Shown here: in pieces, positions 9,452 to 20,964 of the stretch
Numbering within the stretch: position 1 is the stretch's first letter
Layout of the letters: each line of letters begins with the position of its first letter
From: Nemertoderma westbladi
Lineage: Eukaryota > Xenacoelomorpha > Nemertodermatida > Nemertodermatidae
DNA: 28,823 nucleotides
Assembly (NCBI GenBank): GCA_032718475.1
Contig: JAUCBJ010005178.1
Span: 1-28,823 of the forward strand
Direction: 5' to 3'
The notes under the pieces: generated by a model
What the model saw: only the letters and a program-made list of their open reading frames with translations
The model's database searches: none
Told to the model about the DNA's origin: nothing
Position numbers and translations under genes: made by a program

Positions 9452-9507
9452 CCAAATGCCAAATTCCTTCGTCCCAAATCCCAAATTCCTTCGTTCCAAA
9501 TCCCAAA
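9452..9507. repeat. 22-bp tandem repeat
   Basis: Two and a half copies of CCAAAT(G/C)CCAAATTCCTTCGT(C/T), between the dispersed repeats and the poly-C tract. Confidence 0.85.
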
Positions 9508-9554
9508 GCCATAAAAGAGGTTTGTGGTTATATTTTTCTCATGTTCTGTTGTTA

Positions 9555-9622
9555 TTTGCGTCGATTTTTCCTTGGAGAGGGATGAATTTTGATTGCGTCT
9601 AGAGCCACCCCCCCCCCCCCCC
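9555..9622 (-). repeat. Poly-G-linked dispersed repeat, copy 1
   Basis: On the minus strand a 15-G run (9608-9622) is followed by AGACGCAAT, AAAATTCATCCCTCTCC and a CGACGCAAAT block. The same order is seen on the plus strand at 21410-21478 beside a 16-G run. Confidence 0.8.
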
Positions 9623-9628
9623 ACCCCT

Positions 9629-11296
9629 ATCTGCATAATGCACTACAACTACTAGGATCGGCATGCTGCATTACAGCTGTATTTTTAAGAATGCTGTGCC
9701 GGCTTGTCGACAAAATTGCGCCGCCACAACTCCCTATCACCCATGACATTTGCTAGATCATCCGCATCTTCAAGGCCAGTGTCCTTTAAGATGCGTCTCA
9801 AGAAAGTCATGGGCTGTCCACCATGCTTATTCACTCCATGAGGCTGCCAAAGTACAATATTATGCACTTGCTGGTCCTCACGGCGAAAGCAATGTCCTGC
9901 AAAGCGGAGGCGATTTTGTTCTAGTGTCAAGCTTGGGGGAACCAATGAGACACCTCCAATGTTATATAGTGTCTGGTTGGAGATGTGTGCATTGTACTTG
10001 ACACAATGAACCCGGCGTAGCATTCTTGTGAATGTGCCATCCAGAGATTTGGTGTCCTCAGCAGTTAGAGCCCAGGATGGACTCCCATAGAGGAGTACTG
10101 TAACTACTGCTGCTCTAAATAATCGGACCTAAAGTTTCCGATTAATTCTCGGTGACTTCCCAATCCTGGAAAGCCTATTCAAGGCTGCCCATACCTTTCC
10201 CTTACGTATTCGAAGGTCCTCACCTGACTTCCGGATCCATGATCCCAGGTAACAGAAGTCGTCCACATGCTCAAGCATACCATCCTTTGAGCTTATGCTC
10301 ATCCGATCAGAGAGTTGCTGATGACTTTCAAAGTTAACTGTCAAAATTTTGGTCTTTCTAGAGTTAATAAAAAGACCAACACTAGAAGCAGCATGTTCTA
10401 ATGAGCTGAGGAGCCGTTAGGCTCCCTCTAGTGATTCTGAGAGTACTCCTAAGTCATCAGCAAAGTCTAGATCAGTTAGGTACTTGGCAGGATTTCCTCG
10501 ACTTCTGGAGCCAGTAGGTGGAGTTATCATCACCCCATCATCATTATGATGATCTCAGGACATGCGTAGAACATAGTCAACCATAATTATGAACAAGAAT
10601 GGTGCAAGTGTGTCTCCCTGGAGGACGCCCCATAACACTTCAAATGGATTTGTGTCACCGTCAACAGTAGACACAAATGTTGTCGAACCATCGTATACTG
10701 ATCTGATTGCTGCAATAATTTCATCAGGAATCCCATATAATGAAAGTATGCTGAACATACGTGAACGAGAGACTGAATCAAAGGCCTTGAAGAAGTCAAC
10801 AAAGATAACAGCCAGATGCCTGTCTTTCTTTTTTGATAACTCTTCAATTATCCTTCTAAGTGCCAAAATGGGCTCCATGGTCCCACGACCTTTACGGAAC
10901 CCATTCTCATTTCCATGGAGCAGTCTCTCAATGGGATCCCTGATGCGATTTAATATAATTCTATTGTATAGCTTTGCAGCAATCGAGATCAATGAGATTC
11001 CCCGAAAAGAACCATAGAGTGTTAGGTTGCCCTTCTTGGGAACTGGCACCAACTTATTTGTTTTCATTTCTTGTGGGACTCTTGTTGTTCGGTACATGTC
11101 TACTATGATGGGATAGATGAGCTTTAAACACTCAGGTATTTTAAAGACCTCAGGGGGAACACCATCTACTCCACTGGCACGATTGGTCTTAATGCTCTTT
11201 GCAGCAGCCTTCACTTCTGCAAAGGAGATATCGCCAATGGGAATTTCTGGGAGTACAGACTCAGACACTTTTACTTCTATAATCTGCATAATGCAC
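9629..11296 (-). mobile_element. 5'-truncated LINE with perfect 15-bp target duplication
   Basis: The direct repeat ATCTGCATAATGCAC is exact at 9629-9643 and 11282-11296, so the inserted LINE is 9644-11281. It is read on the minus strand and is truncated at its 5' end, since the RT begins at the insertion boundary. The element ends about 41 bp past the ORF stop, with no long poly-A tail. Confidence 0.9.
9685..11281 (-). pseudogene. LINE reverse transcriptase, 5'-truncated, three in-frame stops
   Basis: Reverse transcriptase of a non-LTR retrotransposon, which copies element RNA into DNA at a nicked target. It reads in one frame for about 530 codons. In order: an N-terminal RT region (NRASGVDGVPPEVFK); motif A, VIFVDFFKAFDSV; motif B, GVLQGDTLAPFLFII; motif C, FADDLG near 10455-10472; a thumb-like YLGSWIRKSGEDLRIRKGK; and a C-terminal LRFAGHCFRRED region. 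TGA (10555-10557), TAA (10417-10419) and TAG (10129-10131) interrupt it, but there is no frameshift, so decay is by base substitution. No apurinic endonuclease domain is present. The apparent start MCIMQ is encoded by the target duplication, not the element. The RTE/Proto2 region of the LINE tree is likely, by motif resemblance only. Confidence 0.9.
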
Positions 11297-12230
11297 ACGT
11301 TCGTGGGGGTCGTTGGTAAACATCATACCGACAACCAGAGAATTTTCAAAATATTTAAACTCCCTTTCAATTATGAAACTGAATATAACTCAAAACAGAA
11401 GATATTATAGTCTAACTACATGTTTTTGTTTAAAGTCTGATCCACTTCAATAATAATTAATAGCCTATTTCTATTTTGTCAGATAACCTGAGGTACTGTA
11501 TTAAAATAATGCAGTTATTTATGACTTAGGTAGAAATAAAGTAGCACAACCAAATTTAACATATTCAATATTGCAATTTATTGTGCAATATTGCGCAATA
11601 TTATTACAAGAAAGTGGGATGGAAGTGGAATTATCCCAATCTCTTAGTAATGGCTGTTTCCAGCAGCAGATGGCATAATTAGCTTGTCTATCTGAATTTA
11701 AAGATATCTTATTTCGTTTCAAACACATTTCTTAACACAAATCGCTTGAAATAATTAAACACTACGATAGCTGAGATGATGGAGATTCTAGTTTATGTTT
11801 TTTTTATGTATTATTTTTATACTTTTAAAAGGGCATCCGATGTTCTTTAATTTCGAATTCCTGCAAAATGCTGCTATATATCATCTCCGAAGAAGCCCAT
11901 TATATCAGGGAAACTGCTGATGATCTGGTGTTCAGTGAGGCGAAAAGGCTCCTCACCCCCATAACTGTCTGCAGACCTATTGATATTAGCTGCGAACTCT
12001 TCGTAAATGTAATCAAAATATTTACTTTGGTGTTTCCCCAAACTTTTAAAAGGATGGAAATCGAAATGATGCCGTTCGTGGCGTATCCAGTGCCACGGTT
12101 AACAACAATTGTTAACCATGGCATTAGACCCTTTCTCCAGTCATTATCCCTGTAGTTTTCCCAAACTGACTTTCGCTTCCTGTTTCCTGTAGAATGGATG
12201 TCAGACAGACAAACGGGAGATTTCGACGCC
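11297..12230. other. Non-coding stretch before a LINE fragment
   Basis: No supported gene. A 95-codon open frame (11868-12155) has no recognisable domain. A small TTGCGCAA-centred palindrome lies near 11580-11605. GGCTCCTCACCCC near 11946-11958 recurs near 21018-21030, too short to interpret. Confidence 0.45.
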
Positions 12231-12299
12231 GGTGAGGCACTTGATGACCGGTTTCACCATCTTCCACCGAAGCTCTGCATCAATTATTATAACAAATGG

Positions 12300-12560
12300 G
12301 AGGAATATCGGGGTGACACTGACTAAATCACTTGAACAACGAATTTATGGTTGTTGCACAAGACAACTAAGGGCAGCCCTAAACATCAGCTGGAGACAAC
12401 ACATGACAAACGCCGAGCTTTATGGTACAATACCACCTGTATCAACCACCCTCCGTGAATGAGGATTACGATTAAGTGGGCACTGCTGGAGGTAAACATG
12501 AGGGTAAACATGGAGAATCGGGAAGCCTGGAAGGATCTCATTTCCACTGTCAGAGTTCGC
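12300..12560 (+). pseudogene. LINE C-terminal fragment
   Basis: An open frame gives LTKSLEQRIYGCCTRQLRAA, then LNISWRQHMTNAELYG and PPVSTTLRE, the region following the RT core in RTE/Proto2-type LINEs. It continues after an in-frame TGA (12460-12462) with GLRLSGHCWR, the counterpart of LRFAGHCFRR in the 9685-11281 element. The TGA stands where an Arg codon would be expected, consistent with a CGA to TGA change. A further stop follows, and the block ends near a short (TAG)n run at 12567-12578. It is on the opposite strand to the larger LINE and is a different, more decayed copy. Confidence 0.75.
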
Positions 12561-12759
12561 TCGACTTAGTAGTAGTAGTTTCGGGATTAATAAGATGGAA
12601 AAATAACTGAAATAACGGAGTTAATTAGGTGGGAAATAACAAATACATATGTTATAATGAGAAGGGGAAATACTGAAAGCTGCTGGTAATTAGATGGGAA
12701 AATAACTGAAGCAATCCGGAGTTAATTAGATGGGGAAATAACTAGAATTTATTAAAATA

Positions 12760-15700
12760 AAGAAGAATGATTATATAAATGGTTGGTGAAATAACTGAAT
12801 TATCTGGTAATATAAAGAATGGAAAGGAAACAACTGGAATATCTGGTAATAAATAAATGGAAAGGAAATAACTGGAATATCTGGTAATAAATAAATGGAA
12901 AGGAAATAACTGGAATATCTGGTAATTAATAAATGTAAAGGAAATAACTGGAATATCTGGTAATAAATAAATGGAAAGGAAATAACTGGAATATATGGTA
13001 ATAAATAGAGTGGAAAGGAAATAACTGGAATATCTGGTAATAAATAAATGGAAAGGAAATAACTGGAATATCTGGTAATAAATAAATGGAAAGGAAATAA
13101 CTGGAATATCTGGTAATAAATAAATGGAAAGGAAATAACTGGAATATCTGGTAATAAATAAATGGAAAGGAAATAACTGGAATATCTGGTAATAAATAAA
13201 TGGAAAGGAAATAACTGGAATATCTGGCTGGTAATAAATAAATGGAAAGGAAATAACTGGAATATCCGGTAATAAATAAATGGAAAGGAAATAACTGGAA
13301 TATCTGGTAATAAATAAATGGAAAGGAAATAACTGTAATATCTGGTAATAAATAAATGGAAAGGAAATAACTGGAATATCTGGCTGGTAATAAATAAATG
13401 GAAAGGAAATAACTGGAATATCTGGCTGGTAATAAATAAATGGAAAGGAAATAACTGGAATATCCGGTAATAAATAAATGGAAAGGAAATAACTGGAATA
13501 TCTGGTAATAAATAAATGGAAAGGAAATAACTGGAATATCTGGTAATAAATAAATGGAAAGGAAATAACTGGAATATCTGGTAATAAATAAATGGAAAGG
13601 AAATAACTGGAATATCTGGCTGGTAATAAATAAATGGAAAGGAAATAACTGGAATATCTGGCTGGTAATAAATAAATGGAAAGGAAACAACTGGAATATC
13701 TGGTAATAAATAAATGGAAAGGAAATAACTGGAATATCTGGTAATAAATAAATGGAAAGGAAATAACTGGAATATCTGGCAATAAATAAATGGAAAGGAA
13801 ATAACTGTAATATCTGGTAATAAATAAATGGAAAGGAAATAACTGGAATATCTGGTAATAAATAAATGGAAAGGAAATAACTGGAATATCTGGTAATAAA
13901 TAAGTGGAAAGGAAATAACTGGAATATCTGGTAATAAATAAATGGAAAGGAAATTACTGGAATATCTGGTAATAAATAAATGGGAAGGATATAACTGGAA
14001 TATCTGGTAATAAATAAATGGAAAGGAAATAACTGGAATATCTGGTAATAAATAAATGGAAAGGAAATAACTGGAATATCTGGTAATAAATAAATGGAAA
14101 GGAAATAACTGGAATATCTGGTAATAAATAAATGGAAAGGAAATAACTGGAATATCTGGTAATAAATAAATGGAAAGGAAATTACTGGAATATCTGGTAA
14201 TAAATAAATGGGAAGGATATAACTGGAATATCTGGTAATAAATAAATGGAAAGGAAATAACTGGAATATCTGGTAATAAATAAATGGAAAGGAAATAACT
14301 GGAATATCTGGTAATAAATAAATGGAAAGTAAATAACTGGAATATCTGGTAATAAATAAATGGAAAGGAAATAACTGGAATATCTGGTAATAAATAAATG
14401 GAAAGGAAATAACTGGAATATCTGGTAATAAATAAATGGAAAGGAAATAACTGGAATATCTGGTAATAAATAAATGGAAAGGAAATAACTGGAATATCTG
14501 GTAGTAAATAAATGGAAAGGAAATAAATGGAATATCTGGTAATAAATAAATGGAAAGGAAATAACTGGAATATCTGGTAATTAATAAATGGAAAGGAAAT
14601 AACTGGAATATCTGGTAATAAATAAATGGAAAGGAAATAACTGGAATATCTGGTAATAAATAGAGTGGAAAGGAAATAACTGGAATATCTGGTAATAAAT
14701 AAATGGAAAGGAAATAACTGGAATATCTGGTAATAAATAAATGGAAAGGAAATAACTGGAATATCTGGTAATAAATAAATGGAAAGGAAATAACTGGAAT
14801 ATCTGGTAATAAATAAATGGAAAGGAAATAACTGGAATATCTGGTAATAAATAAATGGAAAGGAAATAACTGGAATATCTGGCTGGTAATAAATAAATGG
14901 AAAGGAAATAACTGGAATATCCGGTAATAAATAAATGGAAAGGAAATAACTGGAATATCTGGTAATAAATAAATGGAAAGGAAATAACTGGAATATCTGG
15001 TAATAAATAAATGGAAAGGAAATAACTGGAATATCTGGCTGGTAATAAATAAATGGAAAGGAAATAACTGGAATATCTGGCTGGTAATAAATAAATGGAA
15101 AGGAAATAACTGGAATATCTGGTAATAAATAAATGGAAAGGAAATAACTGGAATATCTGGTAATAAATAAATGGAAAGGAAATAACTGGAATATCTGGTA
15201 ATAAATAAATGGAAAGGAAATAACTGGAACATCTGGTAATAAATAAATGGAAAGGAAATAACTGGAATATCTGGCTGGTAATAAATAAATGGAAAGGAAA
15301 TAACTGGAATATCTGGCTGGTAATAAATAAATGGAAAGGAAATAACTGGAATATCTGGTAATAAATAAATGGAAAGGAAATAACTGGAATATCTGGTAAT
15401 AAATAAATGGAAAGGAAATAACTGGAATATCTGGCAATAAATAAATGGAAAGGAAATAACTGGAATATCTGGTAATAAATAAATGGAAAGGAAATAACTG
15501 GAATATCTGGTAATAAATAAATGGAAAGGAAATAACTGGAATATCTGGTAATAAATAAGTGGAAAGGAAATAACTGGAATATCTGGTAATAAATAAATGG
15601 AAAGGAAATTTCTGGAATATCTGGTAATAAATAAATGGGAAGGATATAACTGGAATATCTGGTAATAAATAAATGGAAAGGAAATAACTGGAATATCTGG

Positions 15701-16770
15701 TAATAAATAAATGGAAAGGAAATAACTGGAATATCTGGTAATAAATAAATGGAAAGGAAATAACTGGAATATCTGGTAATAAATAAATGGAAAGGAAATA
15801 ACTGGAATATCTGGTAATAAATAAATGGAAAGGAAATTACTGGAATATCTGGTAATAAATAAATGGGAAGGATATAACTGAAATATCTGGTAATAAATAA
15901 ATGGAAAGGAAATAACTGGAATATCTGGTAATAAATAAATGGAAAGGAAATAACTGGAATATCTGGTAATAAATAAATGGAAAGGAAATAACTGGAATAT
16001 CTGGTAATAAATAAATGGAAAGGAAATAACTGGAATATCTGGTAATAAATAAATGGAAAGGAAATAACTGGAATATCTGGTAATAAATAAATGGAAAGGA
16101 AATAACTGGAATATCTGGTAATAAATAAATGGAAAGGAAATAACTGGAATATCTGGTAATAAATAAATGGAAAGGAAATAACTGGAATATCTGGTAATAA
16201 ATAAATGGAAAGGAAATAACTGGAATATCTGGTAATAAATAAATGGAAAGGAAATAACTGGAATATCTGGTAATAAATAAATGGAAAGGAAATAACTGGA
16301 ATATCTGGTAATAAATAAATGGAAAGGAAATAACTGGGATATCTGGTAATAAATAAATGGAAAGGAAATAACTGGAATATCTGGCTGGTAATAAATAAAT
16401 GGAAAGGAAATAACTGGAATATCTGGTAATAAATAAATGGAAAGGAAATAACTGGAATATCTGGTAATAAATAAATGGAAAGGAAATAACTGGAATATCT
16501 GGTAATAAATAAATGGAAAGGAAATAACTGGAATATCTGGTAATAAATAAATGGAAAGGAAATAACTGGAATATCTGGTAATAAATAAATGGAAAGGAAA
16601 TAACTGGAATATCTGGTAATAAATAAATGGAAAGGAAATAACTGGAATATCCGGTAATAAATAAATGGAAAGGAAATAACTGGAATATCTTGTAGGAAAT
16701 AACTGGAATATCTGGTAATAAATAGAGTGGAAATTCATTGGAATATCTGGTAATAAACAGAGTGGAAAAT
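12760..16770. repeat. 4-kb satellite, 38-bp unit, about 100 copies
   Basis: A head-to-tail array whose 38-bp unit joins GGAAAGGAAATAACTGG to AATATCTGGTAATAAATAAAT. A 42-bp variant carries an extra CTGG (CTGGCTGGTAAT) at 11 or more places. Other variants are TAGAGTGG, TAAGTGG, GGGAAGGATATAAC and CTGGCAAT. Diverged units flank it at 12600-12760 and 16690-16790. The unit has no stop triplet in any minus-strand frame, so open frames of 346, 888 and 1294 codons arise. They repeat a 38-residue period rich in I, F, Y, S, P and L, and I regard them as artefacts. No CRISPR-like spacers are present. Confidence 0.97.
12846..16155. repeat. 1,655-bp higher-order duplication inside the satellite
   Basis: Diagnostic variants recur at exactly 1,655 bp. 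CTGGCTGG at 13224, 13380, 13422, 13616 and 13658 matches 14879, 15035, 15077, 15271 and 15313. CTGGCAAT at 13776 matches 15431, TAAGTGG at 13901 matches 15556, TGGGAAGG at 13981 and 14209 matches 15636 and 15864, TAGAG at 13006 matches 14661, and GGTAATTAAT at 12921 matches 14576. The constant offset means no net indel between the copies. Confidence 0.93.
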
Positions 16771-16789
16771 CATTGGAATATCTTGATGT

Positions 16790-17925
16790 AGGCGCCTGAA
16801 TAGAAAGCATTACTTGGCGACTATCTATAATCTGTATGGATTTGTTAAGATATTACAACCATTACTTTACTTACTAATAGATTCTATATGAAATATAGTT
16901 AACATTATATCTTTAGATAATTGTGCTGGGAAGATAATGCTATCCATTCAAGTATCGCCTATATTATTTAATAATAAACGAATTAATGACAGGGTTAGCT
17001 AAAGTTGGGCCATTGTTCTTACACTCGACTCTGAGGATAAGGGCACCTGGGGGCGCCTTATGGCAACAGTTAAATACACCGTTATTACAAGTAAATAATA
17101 GGGTAACTGATAATGGAAATCAGGATGGGGTTTCTTGGGAACAATTGAAAGGGGCGATAAATGGCACCTTGGGTTGTCCTTACGTCCGAGTCTGAGCGAT
17201 CAGTTGCGGCGCCAGATGGTTGCACTTTTATTCCCCGGGGGCGATGAGTGGCGTATTTCGTTACGCACAAGACTTCTGTGTTACCTCTCTACACACTGCG
17301 CACCCAGTCCCAATGGCGCCGCCCTTTCCTCACACCTCATCAACCAAAACCCCCGTGACTCTACACGGAATTCCGCATAGCATTTATTTCTCAAACTCAT
17401 TGTTTCAGTTGACCAATAGCGACTGAGATTTTCCAACACATCTTTGGATTTAAACGCCAAGGATTCGATATCTGGGAAAAGTTTAAAAGAAAGTTTAAAT
17501 TTCACGTAACATTAATTTCTCCACTTTTAAAACAGACGAATATTATTTATTTGGTGTTGAAATAGTGATTAATAGTAAAGTAAATCAATTGTAATTAATT
17601 ACATACAGTAAAGTAATATAATCATAGCTTTCCCCATTCTGTTTTAGCTACACTAAATACCGAGACAGTTTATAATAACTTGAACTTCCTGCTGAAAATA
17701 AATTCTGTACTTTACACATTATTGTGGATCGGGTCTTTGTTTGCGCGAGAGATTACCAACCCCCTCGCCTTTAATTAAAGGAAAAATAACAGTACAATTG
17801 TTATTATTATAAATATCAGGGGAAACTTAAATAATTGTTACTAAACTAAACCATCTTTCGGAATACAGTGTCGTAATTAATAAGTCTGTACGTTTTTTGT
17901 TGCGTCCTACAGACTCAAATGTTTT
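16790..17925. other. Non-coding stretch, nothing recognised
   Basis: Short open frames at 16986-17500 on both strands overlap one another and show no domain. GC content is locally higher at about 17030-17350. No RNA gene or clear repeat was supported. Confidence 0.5.
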
Positions 17926-17929
17926 TTAA

Positions 17930-19570
17930 TAGAGAGCCTGAATGGCCTGTCTATTCACCGGATGACATCCACAGAAGCGAATAAGACAGGGCTTCTGCAG
18001 CATTCCCACACACACGGACAAACAGACAGTCGTTGGAACAGTTGCCTGACTGCATCGGGCGTGGGAATGCTGCAGCACAGGCTCTGCAGACGCGCAATCT
18101 CCCGCAAGATGGGGCTTGAGTGCAGGTCCCAGCCACCAAGAGCCTCCACCACGAGAGGAGAGGGGTGAGCCCGACCCCGGAGTTGTGAGACTCCTCGGCG
18201 TGGGCCACGATCTTACGCTCCCGGGCGACAGTGAGGGCATGTCCAGGCGTAGAGGCGGCATGGGACAGAGTTCGGGACTGGAGAGGGGAGATGATAGGAC
18301 ATCGAGTGCCATGGGTTGACCCATCTTCCAGTTGGGGAGGTATACATCGGCCGGACGGCTGCGGGAGCCAGAGATCAGGCCAGGAAGTTCACTCCGGGGC
18401 GCTAGAGCAGCTGATTGGGCTGCTTGGAAAATAGCATTACTGAGTGAGTCATGTCGACTAAGGTTCTGACACCAGGCGAAATCCCAGTCAATACTCCAGG
18501 GAGAGCCTGATTTCCTTGTAGGCCCAGGCTCTCGGAGGGGATAGGGAGTGTAGGGCTGTGGAGTTCGCCAGGGCTCGGGACCTGGCGTGGTGGGCAGAGT
18601 AGATGAGGGAAACAAGGGGTCCGGCCTGGCAAACGGAAGCTACATATACAGCTGGTGCATAGTCAGTTGTTTTGCGCAGGCTTAGACACCCATGGCGGTT
18701 GGAAGGCATGCCTTGTTGTATGACCAGTCAGAGAGCAAACCTCCGACCAGATCAGAAAAGAAATCACGCATGATGATGTCGAATTCCAAGGAACACTGCC
18801 CTAGCAGAGGTGTAGGGCAACAGCGCAGGGCGAAGACGACCTTGGGAAGGGTCAAGCAGGAATGGAGGAGGGCAGTTTCCAACTGCGAGTCCAGCAGGTC
18901 AGGCAGGCATGCAATTATGGCCCAGACCTTATTGATCCGTCCCATAACGACATCCTTACAGAATGATGCAGGACCAATGGGTGAACCAAGCAGTGACACC
19001 CTCTGTCAGGATGGGGATGGATGGGGGGAAAAAGCTAGGAGAGTGGTCAGCGGAATTAGGGAGGAAGACTTGAGACTTGGAGCAGTTAAGGTGCACGCCC
19101 CTACTGGGACCCTCCAGCTCTAAGATCTCTTGGGCCGTTAACAGGACCTCCGGGTAGCCACAGAGTGTTCCGTCATCTAAATACCAGACATTAATAATCA
19201 GATCTGGAATTTCTTCTTGGATCACCGCAACAAATGGCTGAAGGATGATGGCAAATCCCAAAATGGATCACCCTGTTGGACCCCACCGCAGCTGAGGGTC
19301 TGGCAGTCACCCAACCAGAGCACTGCAGGGACACCATAGCAAGCCTCCATCCAAGCCGAGACGCCAGGGTTCCCCTTCCTGATCTCAGCAAACATCACCG
19401 ATCTGTCGTCGAATTGAATGCGTCGCTGAAATCAACAAGGGTGATCCACTTGCTGTCAGCTGGAATGGAGCTGTCTTCCAGTGTTGAGGAAACTGCTCTG
19501 ACAATGGCTTCACAGCCCATAGGAGTTCCGACTCCCACCTGCAGTGGGAATTCAGAAATAATATTTTAGC
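17930..19570 (-). pseudogene. Degenerate non-LTR element: RT plus restriction-like endonuclease C-terminus
   Basis: On the minus strand: RT motif A, TLVDFSDAFNS, near 19444-19409; motif B, GVQQGDP, near 19285-19263; and motif C, WYLDDGTLCG, near 19185-19156. Then come FAIILQPFVAVI (part of the B-to-C stretch, in another frame) and LNCSKSQVFLP. Downstream at about 18359-18301 is RPAD, 14 residues, then DV, the spacing of the PD...D core of the restriction-like endonuclease found C-terminal in R2/NeSL-type LINEs. VEALGGW and a Leu/Gln-rich tail follow in a third frame. Several frameshifts and stops break it, so it is dead. GC content is far above the surroundings. Clade assignment is inference. 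Confidence 0.8.
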
Positions 19571-20610
19571 TTACAAACTTTAGATACAATATGTCTCCAT
19601 GGATATTTAACCCTTCGCATTGCTGCCTATTCTTACAGTTATTATTTTCGTTACTTTTATTGTTATAGTTGAAAGGGTGTCCTTAGAAGGTTTACAAATC
19701 TGTTAAGCTAAAATTAATTTGTGAACGTGTTCGAAACGTTACACCTGACCACAACTTTTAGCCATTTAAAACGTTTTGCACAGATATGAAAACATGCAAC
19801 TTTCAAACGCTCACATCTCAGCTATTTGGAGTGGAGAGCTTAAACGTTTGATTGGAGATAATAATATTTCTGACTCACCCAGAAGTATATATGGAGGTCA
19901 ATCTATTTCAGTATTTAAAATTCAGGCAAACTCATAAATATTTGTGGAGGGGGTCGTGTAACTCATTAAGACACTATATTCTAGGACATGGTTTGTATAG
20001 GATGTCAAAACAACAGTGATACCGAAAGCAAGATATTCGAGTATTTTTGGTATCTTGTGGATGATAGACGCACATATGGTACACGGCGTCATACCAAGTC
20101 GGTAAATCTCTCAGTCATCATTCCATTACTATGAGTAAGTGTAGAAACACGCGTAGCGTGAATTACAAATAAAAACATTCGGTTGTGAACAATACTCATC
20201 CACAACAAACCGGACATTAAATAATTACAAATTGTACTTTTAAATTTTATTGATAGAAATCGCTGTGTATTTTTATGTATGTTTATTGATGAATTTAAAT
20301 TACATTTTATTATATTAATATATTTGTAGAATTAAATTTATATATATTTTGAAGAATGTAATTCCACATAATTTTGGCTACTCCAAGCCCCAGAATATAA
20401 TAGGACGACCCTCCCTCAAAATTTTTCTACAAATCTTGGTGAGATTACATGAAATCACATACCTCCCATACCTCCACCTTAATTAATGGGTGAGCCATAA
20501 TTATTATTTTTGCTTTCAATGTTTATCTACAAGCGTTTAAAAAAGGTGTCTCCGTTGATATTGCACCAGTTACACCGCAGTTATGCAAAGCTGGTAGTGC
20601 GTGCAAGGAT
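19571..20610. other. Non-coding stretch with a dispersed repeat
   Basis: About 19905-19999 (CTCATAAATATTTGTGG, then CACTATATTCTAGGACATGG) is a diverged copy of 21640-21730 (CTCATTAATATTTGTAGA, then CATTATATTCCAGGACAGGG). A shorter piece on the minus strand at about 20410-20465 also resembles it. No gene is visible. Confidence 0.6.
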
Positions 20611-20613
20611 TCT

Positions 20614-20962
20614 AATTATCTAACACAATCCGAATTTCGTTGAAAAATAGCAGAGATATTGGCTTTCGAATGTTGCATGGTTTTGCAGCTGAGTGAGGCG
20701 AATTATTCTATTTAATAATTAACCATATTCTGGAACAATTTTGTTTATCTCATAAGTAACTCTGCAGCAATGCAATACCTCAACAATTATACAAGTACGT
20801 TATTAATTTATAAAGATAATGTTCCAGAATATGGTGTATTTACTAATATTTCTACGTAATTTATTATTAGTAAAATAGCCTCGCGCAGATGCAAAATCAT
20901 TCAACTTTCGAATGCCCATATCAACTGCTTTTCAATGAAATTCAGATTGTGTTATTACTAAA
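20614..20962. mobile_element. Foldback element with ~125-140-bp arms
   Basis: The left arm (about 20614-20737) and right arm (about 20820-20962) are reverse complements at roughly 75-80% by eye. Paired landmarks are ACACAATCCGAATTTCGTTG / GAAATTCAGATTGTGT, CTTTCGAATGTTG / CAACTTTCGAATGCCC and ACCATATTCTGGAACA / TGTTCCAGAATATGGT (a perfect 16 bp). About 80 bp of unique spacer separates the arms. No ORF. Confidence 0.85.
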
Positions 20963-20964
20963 TG

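Noticed and set aside
12760-16770. CRISPR-like repeat array
   Set aside because: Units are contiguous with no unique spacers, and the genome is eukaryotic.
12926-16810. 1294-codon open frame (and 888- and 346-codon frames) on the minus strand
   Set aside because: Entirely inside the 38-bp satellite; it exists because the unit has no minus-strand stop triplet. No domain, codon bias or flanking gene structure.
17926-18615. 229-codon Pro/Ser-rich protein on the minus strand
   Set aside because: Part is the endonuclease frame of a decayed retroelement; the rest is out-of-frame reading of GC-rich sequence. Frames of the element switch within it.
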